DNA of 64,000 nt from Ruegeria discodermiae (GCF_030758345.1 NZ_JAVAMO010000001.1:1302001-1366000), one strand, 5' to 3'. Shown: positions 8,301 to 17,321, counted from the stretch's first letter. A program made the numbers and translations. The notes: generated by a model not told the origin, from the sequence alone.

Positions 8301-8690
8301 GCCAAGCTCTACCATCTCGACAACACCAACCCGGCGACGCCCCGCGCCCGCACCCTGCCCGAGGAAATCGCCCGCGTGGTGCGTGCCCGCGCGGCCAATC
8401 CAGGCTGGATCGCGGGCATGCAGCGCCACGGTTTCCGCGGTGCCGCCGAAATCGCCGCAACGCTGGATCATATGGCGAGCTTTGCGCATCTGTCTGACAG
8501 CGTCGCGCCGCATCTCTTTGACCTCTATCACGATGCCACCTTGGGCGATCCTGATGTGGATGCCTTTCTGCAGGAGGCCAATCCGCAGGCACATCAGGCC
8601 ATGTCCGACAAGTTCCGCGCGCTTTACGAGGCCGGGCTTTGGGACACCCGCCGCAACTCGATCCGCGCCGGGCTGGAGGCAGGCTCATGA
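5397..8690 (+). CDS. cobN: Cobaltochelatase subunit CobN
   Basis: This 1097-residue protein is the large subunit of the aerobic cobaltochelatase. With CobS and CobT and ATP it inserts Co2+ into hydrogenobyrinic acid a,c-diamide. Family segments such as YHDLSRTPRHGYVAFYLWL, HIGAHGTLEWLPGKSV and LPTGRNLYTTDP are present. It is somewhat shorter than the roughly 1250-residue enzyme known from Pseudomonas denitrificans, but the frame is intact and N- and C-termini look complete. cobS and cobT are not in the window. The stop overlaps the cobG start by 4 nt (ATGA), indicating translational coupling. Confidence 0.95.
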   Translation: MHVVFRESHGLEETETPTDLGQSPADLVVLSFSDSDLGAFAAGWHRGGGPEGRMPTLRLANLTALKHPLSVDTYVEQTLEGAKGILIRLIGGVPYWSYGLQQVLALAQQKGLALAVLPADGREDTRLDAYSTLPVSTLRRLAHLCDTGGEVAAQAALAQMALATGLYAGPVMGAKTIPECGAWCPDRGVIAPETGFEADKPRILISFYRAYLTSADTAPIAALIRAFRARGFEAVGLFAPSLKAPRAAGWLSEQVVALAPAAIINATSFSGKGASGKSPLDAAGVPVFQVALSTSRRKAWEEAERGLSPADLAMHVVLPEVDGRISAGIASFKEPGKRDPDLEYSRFAHRAEPERIEAIIDRVSGWLNLNTKAKAEQVPAFVLSTYPGKDWQMAHAVGLDALASAEAMLCDLHEDGYDTAPAEPIADTLPGARILWPLEDYLAALGELPEPLRTDLETVWGKPEDDPIFVGDAFHFAALQRGKALVALQPERGATETREDEYHDLSRTPRHGYVAFYLWLRKALGADALIHIGAHGTLEWLPGKSVALSSQCWPEALIRDLPVIYPFIVNDPGEAAQAKRRIGAVTLGHIPPALKESGTPDRMVRLEALLDEFSNADGLDPKRRDRLQADIRDEAQAIGLESDLGLDQATCGAEAITRIDRFVCDIKESQFGDGLHIFGRVPEVAGPFDAAHSAKAERRALLDALAGKRIDAGPSGSPYRGRDDVLPTGRNLYTTDPRSVPTRAAFAQGVKLAEELVRRHLQEEGDFPKGLIVDLWGSATMRTAGEEFAMALHLLGVKPVWDKGSERVSGVEVLPITDLDRPRLDVTLRVSGLFRDVFPTLSALYGQAIRALSARDEAADWNPYAGRAPAARVYGPAPGSYGLGMGHLSETYTDDARKGAGDAWLDASAFALEGEHIVRDADGIRDRVTQADSFVHPQDLAESDLLLANDYATHEGGFAAAKAVTGGSAKLYHLDNTNPATPRARTLPEEIARVVRARAANPGWIAGMQRHGFRGAAEIAATLDHMASFAHLSDSVAPHLFDLYHDATLGDPDVDAFLQEANPQAHQAMSDKFRALYEAGLWDTRRNSIRAGLEAGS

Positions 8691-9814
8691 CCGCCCCCGT
8701 GGTGCAGGGATGGTGCCCCGGCGCCCATCGTCCGATGATGTCCGGCGACGGGCTGGTCGTGCGGGTGCGGCCCCGGCTGGCGCGGTTGAGCGCCGATCAG
8801 GCCCTGGGCCTTTGTGCGGCAGCCGAGCGGTTTGGCAATGGCACCATCGACCTGACCAACCGCGCCAATCTGCAACTGCGCGGCGTGGCCGAACCCGATC
8901 ATCAGACCCTGCTGGAGGAGTTGTCGGCACTTGGTCTGCTGGACGCCGAGCCGGGCATCGAGGTAAAGCGCAACATTCTGGTCTCACCGCTTTATCGGCA
9001 GGACGACCTGACGGCGCGGCTGACGCAGGAACTGATCGACCGTTTGGACCAGTTGCCCGCCCTGCCCGCGAAATTTGGATTTGCCATCGATACCAGTCGC
9101 GAGCGTCTGCTGGCACGCGACTCTGCCGATATCCGGATCGAGCGTGGTCAGGATGGGCTGATCCTGCGGGCTGACGGGGCCGAAACCGGGCGGACCGTGA
9201 CCGAGCGCGATGCGATCACCCGGTTGATCGAGCTTGCCTGCTGGTTCTCGCAAAACGCCACGCCGGAGGCGCGACGCATGGCGCGGCTGATTGGCTCAAC
9301 AGCCCTGCCCACCAAGTGGCAAGGCAACAAACCGGGGCCGCAAGGCAAGCGGATCGAGCCGGGCCAGACTGCCCTGGGTCCGCTCTATGGCGCGCCCTTC
9401 GGCCAGCTTCTCGCACGGGGCTTGTCCGACCTGATCAACGCGTCCGGGGCCTCGGCGCTGCGTGTCACGCCCTGGCGGCTGTTCCTGCTGGAAGGCGGGG
9501 CGGCGCTCACTCCTGCGGAGTTTGTGACCAGCGGCACAGATCCGCTCATGACAACCGACGCCTGCCCCGGCGCCCCACTCTGTCCGCAGGCGCAAGTGGA
9601 AACGCGGGCGCTGGCCCGGGCATTGGCCCCACGTACAGGCGGCGCTTTGCATGTCTCGGGCTGCGCCAAGGGCTGCGCCCGGATCGCCCCGAGTGACCTG
9701 ACATTGGTGGGCCGCGACGGTCGATTTGATCTTGTCAAACAGGGCCGCGCAGGGGATGAGCCCTGCCAGCGCGGCCTGACCGCCCAAGACCTCATGAGTA
9801 TGGACCTGACCTGA
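8687..9814 (+). CDS. cobG: Precorrin-3B synthase CobG
   Basis: The 375-residue protein belongs to the sulfite/nitrite reductase-like family. CobG uses O2 and a 4Fe-4S centre to convert precorrin-3A to precorrin-3B, the hallmark of the aerobic cobalamin route. N-terminal ferredoxin-like repeats (LTNRANLQLRGV) and the cluster ligands DACPGAPLC and HVSGCAKGC near the C-terminus are visible. The start at 8687 is chosen because ATGA overlaps the cobN stop; an in-frame ATG at 8639 lies inside cobN. TGATG couples it to cobH. Confidence 0.93.
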   Translation: MTAPVVQGWCPGAHRPMMSGDGLVVRVRPRLARLSADQALGLCAAAERFGNGTIDLTNRANLQLRGVAEPDHQTLLEELSALGLLDAEPGIEVKRNILVSPLYRQDDLTARLTQELIDRLDQLPALPAKFGFAIDTSRERLLARDSADIRIERGQDGLILRADGAETGRTVTERDAITRLIELACWFSQNATPEARRMARLIGSTALPTKWQGNKPGPQGKRIEPGQTALGPLYGAPFGQLLARGLSDLINASGASALRVTPWRLFLLEGGAALTPAEFVTSGTDPLMTTDACPGAPLCPQAQVETRALARALAPRTGGALHVSGCAKGCARIAPSDLTLVGRDGRFDLVKQGRAGDEPCQRGLTAQDLMSMDLT

Positions 9815-10443
9815 TGCCTTATGAATACGAAACCGATGGCGCGGCGATCTACAAGCAAAGCTTTGCCACGATCCGGTCCGAGGCTGACCTGACCCGCTTT
9901 GACGCCGATGAGGAGCAGGTGGCCGTGCGCATGATCCACGCCGCCGGCATGGTCGGGCTGGAAGCCTTCGTACATTTCTCGCCCGGTTTCGTCACCGCCG
10001 CCCGTACCGCGCTGGAAGCGGGCGCGCCGATCCTGTGTGATGCGCGGATGGTCAGCGAAGGTGTCACACGGTTCCGCCTGCCTGCCGAGAACGAGGTGAT
10101 CTGCACCCTGCATGACGAGCGCGTGCGCCCCTTGGCCGCCGAGATGGGCAATACCCGCTCGGCGGCAGCGCTGGAGCTCTGGCGCCCGCATCTGGCTGGC
10201 GCGCTGGTGGCCATCGGCAATGCGCCCACGGCCCTGTTTCACCTGCTGAACATGCTCGAAGACCCCGATTGCCCGCGCCCCGCCGCCATCATTGGCTGCC
10301 CAGTGGGATTCGTCGGCGCGGTGGAAAGCAAGGACGCCCTGTGGGAGGCACAGCCGGTCCCCTCCTGCATCGTCAAGGGCCGTCTGGGCGGTTCTGCGAT
10401 CTCCGTGGCCGCCATCAACGCCATCGCGAGTCGCGCCGAATGA
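9814..10443 (+). CDS. cobH: Precorrin-8X methylmutase CobH
   Basis: The 209-residue enzyme moves the C-11 methyl group of precorrin-8X to C-12, forming hydrogenobyrinic acid. The catalytic histidine is H42 in VRMIHAAGMVG, and conserved segments DARMVSEG, GNAPTALFHLL and IIGCPVGFVGA are present. Length is normal. The start codon overlaps the cobG stop (TGATG), and the stop overlaps the cobI start. Confidence 0.96.
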   Translation: MPYEYETDGAAIYKQSFATIRSEADLTRFDADEEQVAVRMIHAAGMVGLEAFVHFSPGFVTAARTALEAGAPILCDARMVSEGVTRFRLPAENEVICTLHDERVRPLAAEMGNTRSAAALELWRPHLAGALVAIGNAPTALFHLLNMLEDPDCPRPAAIIGCPVGFVGAVESKDALWEAQPVPSCIVKGRLGGSAISVAAINAIASRAE

Positions 10444-11168
10444 GCGTTGGCACCATATATGGCCTCGGCCTCGGCCCCGGTGATCCGGACCTCATGAGCG
10501 TCCGCGCCGACCGGCTGCTGCGCGGCGCGCAGCATGTGGCCTATTTTCGCAAAGCGGGCCGCACCGGGCAGGCCCGCAAGATCGTCAATGGCATGATCCC
10601 CGAAACGGCCACTGAATTCCCGATGGAATACCCGGTGACCACGGAAATCGCGGTGACCGATCCGCGCTATAACGAATTGCTGGCGGATTTCTACGAAGAC
10701 TGCACCGCGCGGCTAAAGGACCTGTCGGATCAGGGCGAGAGCGTGGTTGTCCTCTGCGAGGGCGATCCGTTCTTCTACGGATCTTTCATGCATCTTTACA
10801 GTCGCTTGCGCGACGAAGCTCCGGTAGAGGTGGTGCCCGCGATCACCGGAATGTCCGGCGCTTGGACGGCGACGGGAGATCCCATCACCTGGGGAGATGA
10901 TGTGCTGACCGTGCTGGTCGGCACCCTGCCCGAGACGGCGCTGGTGGAACGCATGGCGCAGACCGACGCGCTGGTGGTGATGAAGATCGGACGCAATATC
11001 GACAAGGTGAAACGGGCGCTGAAATCCGCCGGGCTCTATGACCGGGCCTGGATCGTGGAATATGCGCAGATGCCCAATCAGACGGTCACCAAGCTCAGCG
11101 AGGCCTGTGACGGGATCACGCCCTATTTCTCGATCATCATCGTGCATGGGCAAGGACGGCGGCCATGA
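10440..11168 (+). CDS. cobI: Precorrin-2 C20-methyltransferase CobI
   Basis: The 242-residue SAM-dependent methyltransferase methylates C-20 of precorrin-2 to give precorrin-3A. It shows the tetrapyrrole-methylase motif LGLGPGDPDLMSV at the N-terminus, CEGDPFFYGSFMHL in the middle and VVPAITGMSGAW for SAM binding. The start at 10440 overlaps the cobH stop by 4 nt; an upstream in-frame extension to 10269 lies inside cobH and is rejected. It overlaps cobJ by 4 nt. Confidence 0.96.
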   Translation: MSVGTIYGLGLGPGDPDLMSVRADRLLRGAQHVAYFRKAGRTGQARKIVNGMIPETATEFPMEYPVTTEIAVTDPRYNELLADFYEDCTARLKDLSDQGESVVVLCEGDPFFYGSFMHLYSRLRDEAPVEVVPAITGMSGAWTATGDPITWGDDVLTVLVGTLPETALVERMAQTDALVVMKIGRNIDKVKRALKSAGLYDRAWIVEYAQMPNQTVTKLSEACDGITPYFSIIIVHGQGRRP

Positions 11169-11917
11169 GCGGTTGGGTCAGGATCGCGGGGCTTGGCCCC
11201 GGCGATGCCGCATTGGTCACGCCCGAGGTCAGCGACGCCTTGGCCAAGGCCACCGATGTGGTGGGCTACATTCCCTATGTTGCGCGGGTGGCCGAACGCG
11301 CGGGGCTGACCCTGCATGCCTCGGACAACCGGGTTGAAATCGACCGCTCGCAACATGCCTTGCAAATGGCGGCCGAAGGCAAGCGCGTGGTGGTGGTCTC
11401 CTCCGGCGATCCCGGCGTGTTTGCGATGGCCTCTGCGGTGTTCGAAGCGGTTGAAAATGGCCCCGTCGTCTGGCGCGATCTTGAGATTTCAGTGCTGCCC
11501 GGCATCACCGCCATGCTGGCCGCCTCGGCCCGCGCAGGCGCACCGCTGGGCCATGATTTCTGCACCATCAACCTCAGCGACAATCTCAAGCCCTGGGGCC
11601 TGATCGAAAAGCGCCTGCGCCTCGCCGCGCAGGCGGATTTCGCAATGGCCTTCTACAACCCGCGCTCGAAATCCCGCCCCGAAGGCTTTGTGAAGACACT
11701 GGAAATCCTGCGCGAGGAATGTGAGCCCGAGCGGCTGATCCTGTTCGCCCGCGCGGTTTCGACCCCGGATGAAGCGCTGAACATCTCGACGCTGGGTGAG
11801 GCCACGCCCGAGATGGCCGATATGCGTACCATGGTGATCGTCGGCTCTTCGCGCACCAGGATCATCGAAAGGCAAGGTCCGCCAATCCTTTACACGCCAA
11901 GGTTCACCCCGGAATGA
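11165..11917 (+). CDS. cobJ: Precorrin-3B C17-methyltransferase CobJ
   Basis: The 250-residue methyltransferase adds the C-17 methyl group and contracts the ring, producing precorrin-4. Motifs include IAGLGPGDAALVTPE, VVSSGDPGVFAMAS, PGITAMLAASARAGAPLGHD and MAFYNPRSKSRP, typical of CobJ/CbiH. Its last 28 nt overlap the tail of the antisense gene cobK. It starts within the cobI stop. Confidence 0.96.
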   Translation: MSGWVRIAGLGPGDAALVTPEVSDALAKATDVVGYIPYVARVAERAGLTLHASDNRVEIDRSQHALQMAAEGKRVVVVSSGDPGVFAMASAVFEAVENGPVVWRDLEISVLPGITAMLAASARAGAPLGHDFCTINLSDNLKPWGLIEKRLRLAAQADFAMAFYNPRSKSRPEGFVKTLEILREECEPERLILFARAVSTPDEALNISTLGEATPEMADMRTMVIVGSSRTRIIERQGPPILYTPRFTPE

Positions 11918-12654
11918 GCGAGCCAGTCCAAAACCTGATCCGGCGTGGCGCATTCGGTGCGCGCAGGCAGAACGGGTCGGTCGATCATCAGGACCGGCAG
12001 GCCCAGAACTCGCGCCGCGTCGATCTTGGCGCGCGCGCCGCTGCCGCCAGCGTTTTTGGAAATCAGCAATTCGATCTCGTGGCGGGCCATCAGCGCGATA
12101 TCATCCTCCAGCGAGAAGGGGCCTCGTGCGACCACCACATCCGCATCAGGCAGCGGGAGGTATCCCGGCTCATCCACCAGCCGAAGCAAATAGCGGTGCT
12201 GAGGCTGGGCGGCGAACGCATCCAGATGCAGGCGTCCAACCGCAAGGAAGACCCGTTTGGCCGGTCCTGCCAGTGCGCCGACCGCATCAGCGATATCCGC
12301 AACCCGCTGCCATCTGTCACCCGCGCGCTCCTGCCATTCCGGGCGCGCCAGCGCCGCAAGGGCCGTAGCGGTCTGCGCGCAGGCAGCAACCGCGTTGCGA
12401 CTCATCTGGGCGGCAAACGGGTGGGTGGCGTCGATCACATGGGTCACGGCGTTGTCGCGGATATGAGCGCAGAGGCCCTCGACACCTCCAAAGCCGCCGA
12501 TCCGGGTTGGCAGGGGCTGCGGGCGCGGTGTCTCCACCCGGCCCGCATAAGAATAGGTTGCGTTCAGGCCCCGATCGGCAAGCGCGCGGGCCAGCGCGTT
12601 GGCCTCACTTGTGCCGCCCAGGATCAGAATGTTGGGGTTCGCGGGGTGCGACAT
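11890..12654 (-). CDS. cobK: Precorrin-6A reductase CobK, antisense within the operon
   Basis: The 254-residue NADPH-dependent enzyme reduces precorrin-6A to precorrin-6B. It has the N-terminal nucleotide-binding motif ILILGGTSEANALARAL, the segment VIDATHPFAAQMSRNA and the C-terminal ISKNAGGSGARAKIDAA. It is the only cob gene on the minus strand. Its 3' end overlaps cobJ by 28 nt, and its ATG (12654-12652) shares the palindrome CATG with the cobL start (12653). No intergenic space is left for a conventional promoter, so one must lie inside cobL or beyond. Confidence 0.94.
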   Translation of the reverse strand: MSHPANPNILILGGTSEANALARALADRGLNATYSYAGRVETPRPQPLPTRIGGFGGVEGLCAHIRDNAVTHVIDATHPFAAQMSRNAVAACAQTATALAALARPEWQERAGDRWQRVADIADAVGALAGPAKRVFLAVGRLHLDAFAAQPQHRYLLRLVDEPGYLPLPDADVVVARGPFSLEDDIALMARHEIELLISKNAGGSGARAKIDAARVLGLPVLMIDRPVLPARTECATPDQVLDWLAHSGVNLGV

Positions 12655-13852
12655 GGCTGAGCATCCGTGGCTGACCGTCATCGGTTTGGGCGAAGATGGA
12701 CCGGATGGCCTGCCCCCCGCAAGCCGCCAAATTCTCGACAGCGCCGAGGTGGTGATGGGCCCGCCCCGCCACCTGTCTATGATCCCCGAAAGTGCGGCGG
12801 AACGGGTGGAATGGCCGGTGCCATTCTCGGACGGGTTGCCGCTGCTCGAACGCCTTCGGGGCAAGCGGGTTGTGGTGCTGGCCTCAGGCGATCCTTTCTG
12901 GTTTGGTGCGGGGAGCGTGATCGCGCGGCACTTCGAGCCGAACGAATGGACCGCCCTGCCCGGCCAATCGAGCTTCTCGCTGGCTGCCGCCCGCCTTGCC
13001 TGGCCTCTGGAACAGGTGCTGACGCTGGGCCTGCATGCCGCTCCGCTCACCCGCTTGCGCCCGCATCTGTCGCCGGGCGTGCGGATGCTGGTCCTTCTGC
13101 GGGATGGCGCGGCGGTTCAGACCCTCGCCGATTGGCTGAACGAGATGGGGTTCGGCGACAGTCACCTCCATGTGCTAGAGGCGCTTGGCGGACCGCGCGA
13201 ACGCCGCCGCTCGACAACGGCTGAAGCGCTGTCGTTTGATGACATCCAGCACCCGGTTTGCGTTGGCCTTGAGATAGACGGAGAAGGCCGCGCTATCTCC
13301 AAAGCGAGCGGGCTGCCGGATCAGGTCTTTGAAAGCGACGGGCAGATCACCAAACGCCCGATCCGGGCACTGACGCTGTCCGCGCTGGCTCCGAAACCGG
13401 GTGAGCATCTGTGGGATATCGGCGGCGGCAGCGGTTCGATCGGGATCGAATGGCTGCTGCGCCATGACAGCCTGACGGCAACCACGATCGAGCCCCGCGC
13501 CGAAAGGGCGGAGCGCATCCGCCGCAACGCCGACGCTTTGGGGGTCGACCGGTTGAACGTGGTGCAGGGCGAAGCGCCGGAGGCACTGGCCGGTTTGCCC
13601 ATGCCCTATGTCGTCTTTGTCGGCGGCGGGCTGAGTGCGGCCTTGCTGGAATGGCTCAAAGCCAATCTGCCAGGCGGCACAAGGCTGGTCGCCAATGCGG
13701 TGACACTGGAAAGCGAGGCACTGCTGGCTCATTGGCACGAAAAGCTGGGCGGCGATTTGCTGCGGATCGAATTGGCGCAGGCAGGTCCGCTGGGGCCGCG
13801 CCGGGGCTGGAAAGCGGCCTATCCGGTGGTGCAATGGAGTGTGACGCTATGA
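12653..13852 (+). CDS. cobL: Precorrin-6Y C5,15-methyltransferase (decarboxylating) CobL
   Basis: The 399-residue bifunctional enzyme has an N-terminal tetrapyrrole-methylase domain (VIGLGEDGPDGL; LASGDPFWFGAGSV) and a C-terminal class I methyltransferase domain (LWDIGGGSGSIGIEW). Together they methylate C-5 and C-15 and decarboxylate the acetate side chain, giving precorrin-8X. The start at 12653 (MAEHPW) is preferred over an in-frame upstream ATG at 12599 because it gives the normal N-terminus. It is divergent from and abutting cobK, and overlaps cobE by 4 nt. Confidence 0.94.
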   Translation: MAEHPWLTVIGLGEDGPDGLPPASRQILDSAEVVMGPPRHLSMIPESAAERVEWPVPFSDGLPLLERLRGKRVVVLASGDPFWFGAGSVIARHFEPNEWTALPGQSSFSLAAARLAWPLEQVLTLGLHAAPLTRLRPHLSPGVRMLVLLRDGAAVQTLADWLNEMGFGDSHLHVLEALGGPRERRRSTTAEALSFDDIQHPVCVGLEIDGEGRAISKASGLPDQVFESDGQITKRPIRALTLSALAPKPGEHLWDIGGGSGSIGIEWLLRHDSLTATTIEPRAERAERIRRNADALGVDRLNVVQGEAPEALAGLPMPYVVFVGGGLSAALLEWLKANLPGGTRLVANAVTLESEALLAHWHEKLGGDLLRIELAQAGPLGPRRGWKAAYPVVQWSVTL

Positions 13853-14217
13853 TCGTGGCCGGGATCGGGTTTGCCTCTGCCGCGACCGCAGAAAGCCTGC
13901 ATGATGTCTATCAGCGTGCGGCACAAGATCACTTTGTTACCGCGCTGGCCACGGCCGATGACAAGGCGGCGCACCCTGCTCTGACCGCTTTGGCCGCCGA
14001 CCTGCACCTGCCGGTTCTGCGTGTTGAGGCCGATGCGCTCAGCGCCACCAGAACACTTACCCAATCGCAACGCAGCGCGACCGAGCGCGGCACCGGCAGC
14101 GTGGCCGAGGCCGCGGCCCTTGCCGCAGCCGGGCCGGATGCGCGGCTGATCGCCCCCAGACATATCTCGACCGACCGCCTCGCCACCTGCGCGGTCGCCA
14201 TCGGAGGACAGACATGA
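13849..14217 (+). CDS. cobE: Cobalamin biosynthesis protein CobE (CbiG C-terminal domain)
   Basis: The 122-residue protein corresponds to the C-terminal domain of CbiG, with the family features [13 protein letters not shown] near the N-terminus, [15 protein letters not shown] in the middle and [13 protein letters not shown] near the C-terminus. CobE occurs in aerobic cobalamin clusters; its reaction is not well settled. Coupled to cobL (ATGA) and to cobM (ATGA). Confidence 0.88.
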   Translation: MIVAGIGFASAATAESLHDVYQRAAQDHFVTALATADDKAAHPALTALAADLHLPVLRVEADALSATRTLTQSQRSATERGTGSVAEAAALAAAGPDARLIAPRHISTDRLATCAVAIGGQT

Positions 14218-15008
14218 CCGTACACTTCATCGGCGCCGGGCCGGGCGCCGCCGACCTGCTGACCCTGCGCGGGCGCGACATCATCGCCGCCTGCCCGGTC
14301 TGCCTTTATGCCGGGTCCCTGGTGCCGGAAGAGATTCTTTCCCATTGCCCCGAGGGCGCGAAGATCATCAACACCGCACCGATGGATCTGGATCAGATCA
14401 TGGGCGAGATCGCCGCCGCCCATGCCGAGGGCCAGGATGTGGCGCGGCTGCATTCCGGGGATCTGTCGGTCTGGTCTGCCATGGGCGAGCAGATCAGGCG
14501 ACTGAAAGCGATGGGCATTCCCGTCAGCGTCACCCCCGGCGTGCCGTCTTTCGCCGCCGCGGCCGCCGCTTTGGGAACGGAACTGACCCTGCCCGGGCTG
14601 GCGCAATCGGTGGTGCTGACCCGCACGCCGGGGCGCGCCTCGTCCATGCCCGAAGGTGAAACACTGAAGAACTTCGCCCGCACCGGGGCGACGCTGGCCA
14701 TTCACCTGTCGATCGGCAACTTGGACACGGTTATCGGTGATCTGACCCCGGCTTATGGCGCGGATTGCCCTGTGGCTGTGGTGTATCGCGCAAGCTGGCC
14801 TGATGAGCGGATCGTCCGCGCTACGCTTGCGACCCTCAAAGAGGCGCTGGACGAAAGCATCTCGCGCACCGCGCTCATCCTGGTTGGCCCGGCTTTGGCA
14901 GGCGAAGGCTTTGACGAAAGCAGTCTTTATTCCAAGACCTATGACCGCCGCTACCGGCCGCAAAGCGCCGACAGCCCGTGGTCGAGCTGGAGCCATGGGG
15001 ATGACTGA
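14214..15008 (+). CDS. cobM: Precorrin-4 C11-methyltransferase CobM
   Basis: The 264-residue SAM-dependent enzyme methylates precorrin-4 at C-11, producing precorrin-5. Motifs are [55 protein letters not shown] and [16 protein letters not shown], all typical of CobM/CbiF. The N-terminus overlaps cobE and the end overlaps the cobB start by a few nt. Confidence 0.96.
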   Translation: MTVHFIGAGPGAADLLTLRGRDIIAACPVCLYAGSLVPEEILSHCPEGAKIINTAPMDLDQIMGEIAAAHAEGQDVARLHSGDLSVWSAMGEQIRRLKAMGIPVSVTPGVPSFAAAAAALGTELTLPGLAQSVVLTRTPGRASSMPEGETLKNFARTGATLAIHLSIGNLDTVIGDLTPAYGADCPVAVVYRASWPDERIVRATLATLKEALDESISRTALILVGPALAGEGFDESSLYSKTYDRRYRPQSADSPWSSWSHGDD

Positions 15009-16332
15009 GGCGATGACAAACCCTCCCGGCCTGCTGATCTCGGCCCCCTCATCGGGGACCGGCAAGACCACGGTGATGCTGGGGCTGCTCCGGGCGCTGG
15101 CCGAAGACGGTCTGGCGGTGCAGCCCTTCAAGAGCGGGCCGGATTACATCGACCCGGCCTTTCATCTGGCGGCGGCGAAACGTGCCTCGTTCAACCTCGA
15201 TACGTGGGCGATGGATGAGGCTCTGTTGGGCGGCATAGCGGCACAGGTGGCGGGAGCGGATATCGTGGTGGCCGAAGGCTCCATGGGGCTGTTCGACGGG
15301 GTGGCAAAGCCGGGAGAGACCGGCCACGGCACCAGCGCCGAGACCGCGCTGCGCATGGGCTGGCCGGTTGTTCTGGTGCTGGATGTTAGCGGTCAAGCGC
15401 AATCGGCGGCGGCCACGGCGCTGGGGTTTCGGATGTACAACCCCGACCTGCCCTTTGCCGGTGTGATCCTGAATCGCTGCGCCAGCCCGCGCCATGAACG
15501 CCTGACCCGGCTGGGTATGGAGCGTGCGGGCCTGCCGGTGCTGGGCGTACTGCCGCGCCGGGGCGATCTGACCCTGCCCGAACGGCATCTGGGTCTGATC
15601 CAGGCGGTGGAACATCCCGATCTGGAAAGCGCCATCGCGGGCTATGCGGCTTTTTTGCGCGAACATGTCGATCTGGAGGCAATCAAAGGGGCAGCGTCTT
15701 CCTCAGGCCCCAAGGGGCCATCGTCAGCCGCGCTGCCGCGCCCTCCGGCGCAACGGATCGCGCTGGCCCGTGATGCCGCGTTTTCCTTCACCTACCCGCA
15801 TCTTCTGGAAGGATGGCGCGCAGCAGGGGCCGAGATCCTGCCGTTCTCGCCGCTGGCTGATGAGGCCCCGGCAGCAGATGCCGATCTGGTCTGGCTGCCC
15901 GGCGGCTACCCGGAACTGCATGCGGGCACGCTTGCCGGGGCGCGGACCTATCTGACCGGCCTGCGCAGACATGCCGAAACCAAACCCGTGCATGGGGAAT
16001 GCGGTGGCTATATGGCATTGGGTGAGGCCCTGATCGACAATGAGGGCAACCGGCACGAGATGGCGGGGCTGCTCGGGCTGGTGACCTCTTATGAGAAGCG
16101 CAAATTCAACCTTGGCTACCGCAAGGCCACCCTGAGCGCGCCAATGCCCGGCTTTGAAGCCGGAGCCGCCTTGCGCGGGCATGAATTCCACTATTCCTCG
16201 ATTGTCGAACAGCCCGATGCGCCGCTGGCCCGCGTTGTCGATGCCGAAGGTGTGGAAGGCCCGCAAACCGGATCGCGGCGCGGCAATGTGACGGGCACCT
16301 TCTTTCACCTGATCGCCGAGGCGTGCTCATGA
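15001..16332 (+). CDS. cobB: Hydrogenobyrinic acid a,c-diamide synthase CobB
   Basis: This ATP- and glutamine-dependent amidotransferase amidates the a and c side chains of hydrogenobyrinic acid. The N-terminal P-loop reads [16 protein letters not shown], with [13 protein letters not shown] downstream. The C-terminal GATase3 domain carries the nucleophilic cysteine in [12 protein letters not shown] and a late histidine in HEFHYSS. Three ATGs are possible (14995, 15001, 15013); 15001 is taken because GGAG lies 8 nt upstream. The stop overlaps the cobA start. Confidence 0.94.
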   Translation: MTEAMTNPPGLLISAPSSGTGKTTVMLGLLRALAEDGLAVQPFKSGPDYIDPAFHLAAAKRASFNLDTWAMDEALLGGIAAQVAGADIVVAEGSMGLFDGVAKPGETGHGTSAETALRMGWPVVLVLDVSGQAQSAAATALGFRMYNPDLPFAGVILNRCASPRHERLTRLGMERAGLPVLGVLPRRGDLTLPERHLGLIQAVEHPDLESAIAGYAAFLREHVDLEAIKGAASSSGPKGPSSAALPRPPAQRIALARDAAFSFTYPHLLEGWRAAGAEILPFSPLADEAPAADADLVWLPGGYPELHAGTLAGARTYLTGLRRHAETKPVHGECGGYMALGEALIDNEGNRHEMAGLLGLVTSYEKRKFNLGYRKATLSAPMPGFEAGAALRGHEFHYSSIVEQPDAPLARVVDAEGVEGPQTGSRRGNVTGTFFHLIAEACS

Positions 16333-17048
16333 CCGGGTTTGTGTCTTTTGTCGGTTCCGGCCCCGGTGACCCCGAACTGCTGACCCTCAAGGCGGTGGAC
16401 CGGCTGCAACAGGCTGACGCGGTTCTGTTTGACGATCTGAGCAGCGGCCCGATCCTGAGCCATGCGCGCGAAGAGGCCGATCTGGTGGGCGTGGGCAAGC
16501 GAGCCGGTCGCCCCTCGCCCAAACAGGACCATGTGAGCCGCCTGTTGGTGGAATATGCGCAGACCGGCGCCCGCGTGGTGCGGCTGAAATCCGGCGATGG
16601 CGGCATGTTCGGGCGGTTGGAGGAGGAGTTGGTGGCCTTGCGCGATGCCGGGATCGGATACGAAATCATCCCCGGCATTCCATCGGCCTGCGCAGCAGCG
16701 GCAGCAGCGGGCATCCCGTTGACCCGGCGTTTGACCGCCCGGCGGGTGCAATTCGTGACCGGTCATGATGTCAGCGGCAAGCTACCCGAGGACCTGAACC
16801 TGACTGCGCTCGCTGACCCGATGGCCACCACGGTGGTTTTCATGGGCAAACGTACCTTTCCGCTGCTGGTTGAGGCGCTGCTCGCAAAGGGCCTGCCGCT
16901 GGACACTCCCGCGCTGCTGGCCGAATCCGTCTCGACCCCGGATCAGGCGCTGCATCGGACGACGATGGGGGATCTGTCGAAAAAACTGACCGCTGAAATC
17001 GGCGCTGCCCCTGCGTTAATCCTCTATGGGCCGCTTGCCGATGAATGA
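16329..17048 (+). CDS. cobA: Uroporphyrinogen-III C-methyltransferase CobA (SUMT)
   Basis: The 239-residue enzyme methylates uroporphyrinogen III at C-2 and C-7 to precorrin-2, the entry step of the pathway. It has VGSGPGDPELLTLKA at the N-terminus, the VGKRAGRPSPKQ segment, and PGIPSACAAAAAAGIPLTRR. The loop that is usually GGDPFxFGRG reads SGDGGMFGRL, a departure from the commonest form. The ATG at 16329 overlaps the cobB stop. It is the last gene of the first cob operon; a second riboswitch begins about 50 nt downstream. Confidence 0.93.
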   Translation: MTGFVSFVGSGPGDPELLTLKAVDRLQQADAVLFDDLSSGPILSHAREEADLVGVGKRAGRPSPKQDHVSRLLVEYAQTGARVVRLKSGDGGMFGRLEEELVALRDAGIGYEIIPGIPSACAAAAAAGIPLTRRLTARRVQFVTGHDVSGKLPEDLNLTALADPMATTVVFMGKRTFPLLVEALLAKGLPLDTPALLAESVSTPDQALHRTTMGDLSKKLTAEIGAAPALILYGPLADE

Positions 17049-17099
17049 ATGCCGCTTTTGGGGTTGACCCAATTGGGGCAGGCAAGACAAGAGTGCAGA

Positions 17100-17258
17100 T
17101 ACGGTGCTCGGGCCGCGAGGTCCGGGGAAAAGGGAATGGGGTGCAAATCCCCGACTGCCCCCGCAACTGTAATCGGGAAGCAAGCGTGGCAATCGCCACT
17201 GGCACACCGCCGGGAAGGCCCTCGCTTGTGACGATCCGTGAGTCAGGAAACCTGCCGT
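17100..17258 (+). ncRNA. Second cobalamin riboswitch, upstream of CbiM-like permease
   Basis: The aptamer is close to consensus: GGGGAAAAGGGAATGGGGTG at about 17123-17142, the canonical B12 box ACTGCCCCCGCAACTGTAAT at about 17154, GCCACTGGC, CCGGGAAGGCC and GTCAGGAAACCTGCCGT at the 3' side. P1 can form from ACGG (17101) and CCGT (about 17254). It should repress the downstream cobalt-uptake gene, and perhaps cobF, when adenosylcobalamin is high. Confidence 0.93.
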
Positions 17259-17290
17259 GATTGGAAACAGCCGGACAACCGGCACACGTA

Positions 17291-17314
17291 TCCGCCGGGG
17301 ATGGCGGGAAGGAG
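17291..17314 (+). promoter_or_regulatory. Hairpin next to the CbiM ribosome binding site (riboswitch platform candidate)
   Basis: TCCGCC at 17291-17296 can pair with GGCGGG at 17303-17308, immediately before AAGGAG at 17309-17314, which is 7 nt from the ATG at 17322. Stacking on this stem could restrict ribosome access. It is weaker evidence than for the first riboswitch. Confidence 0.4.
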
Positions 17315-17321
17315 ACAGTAA

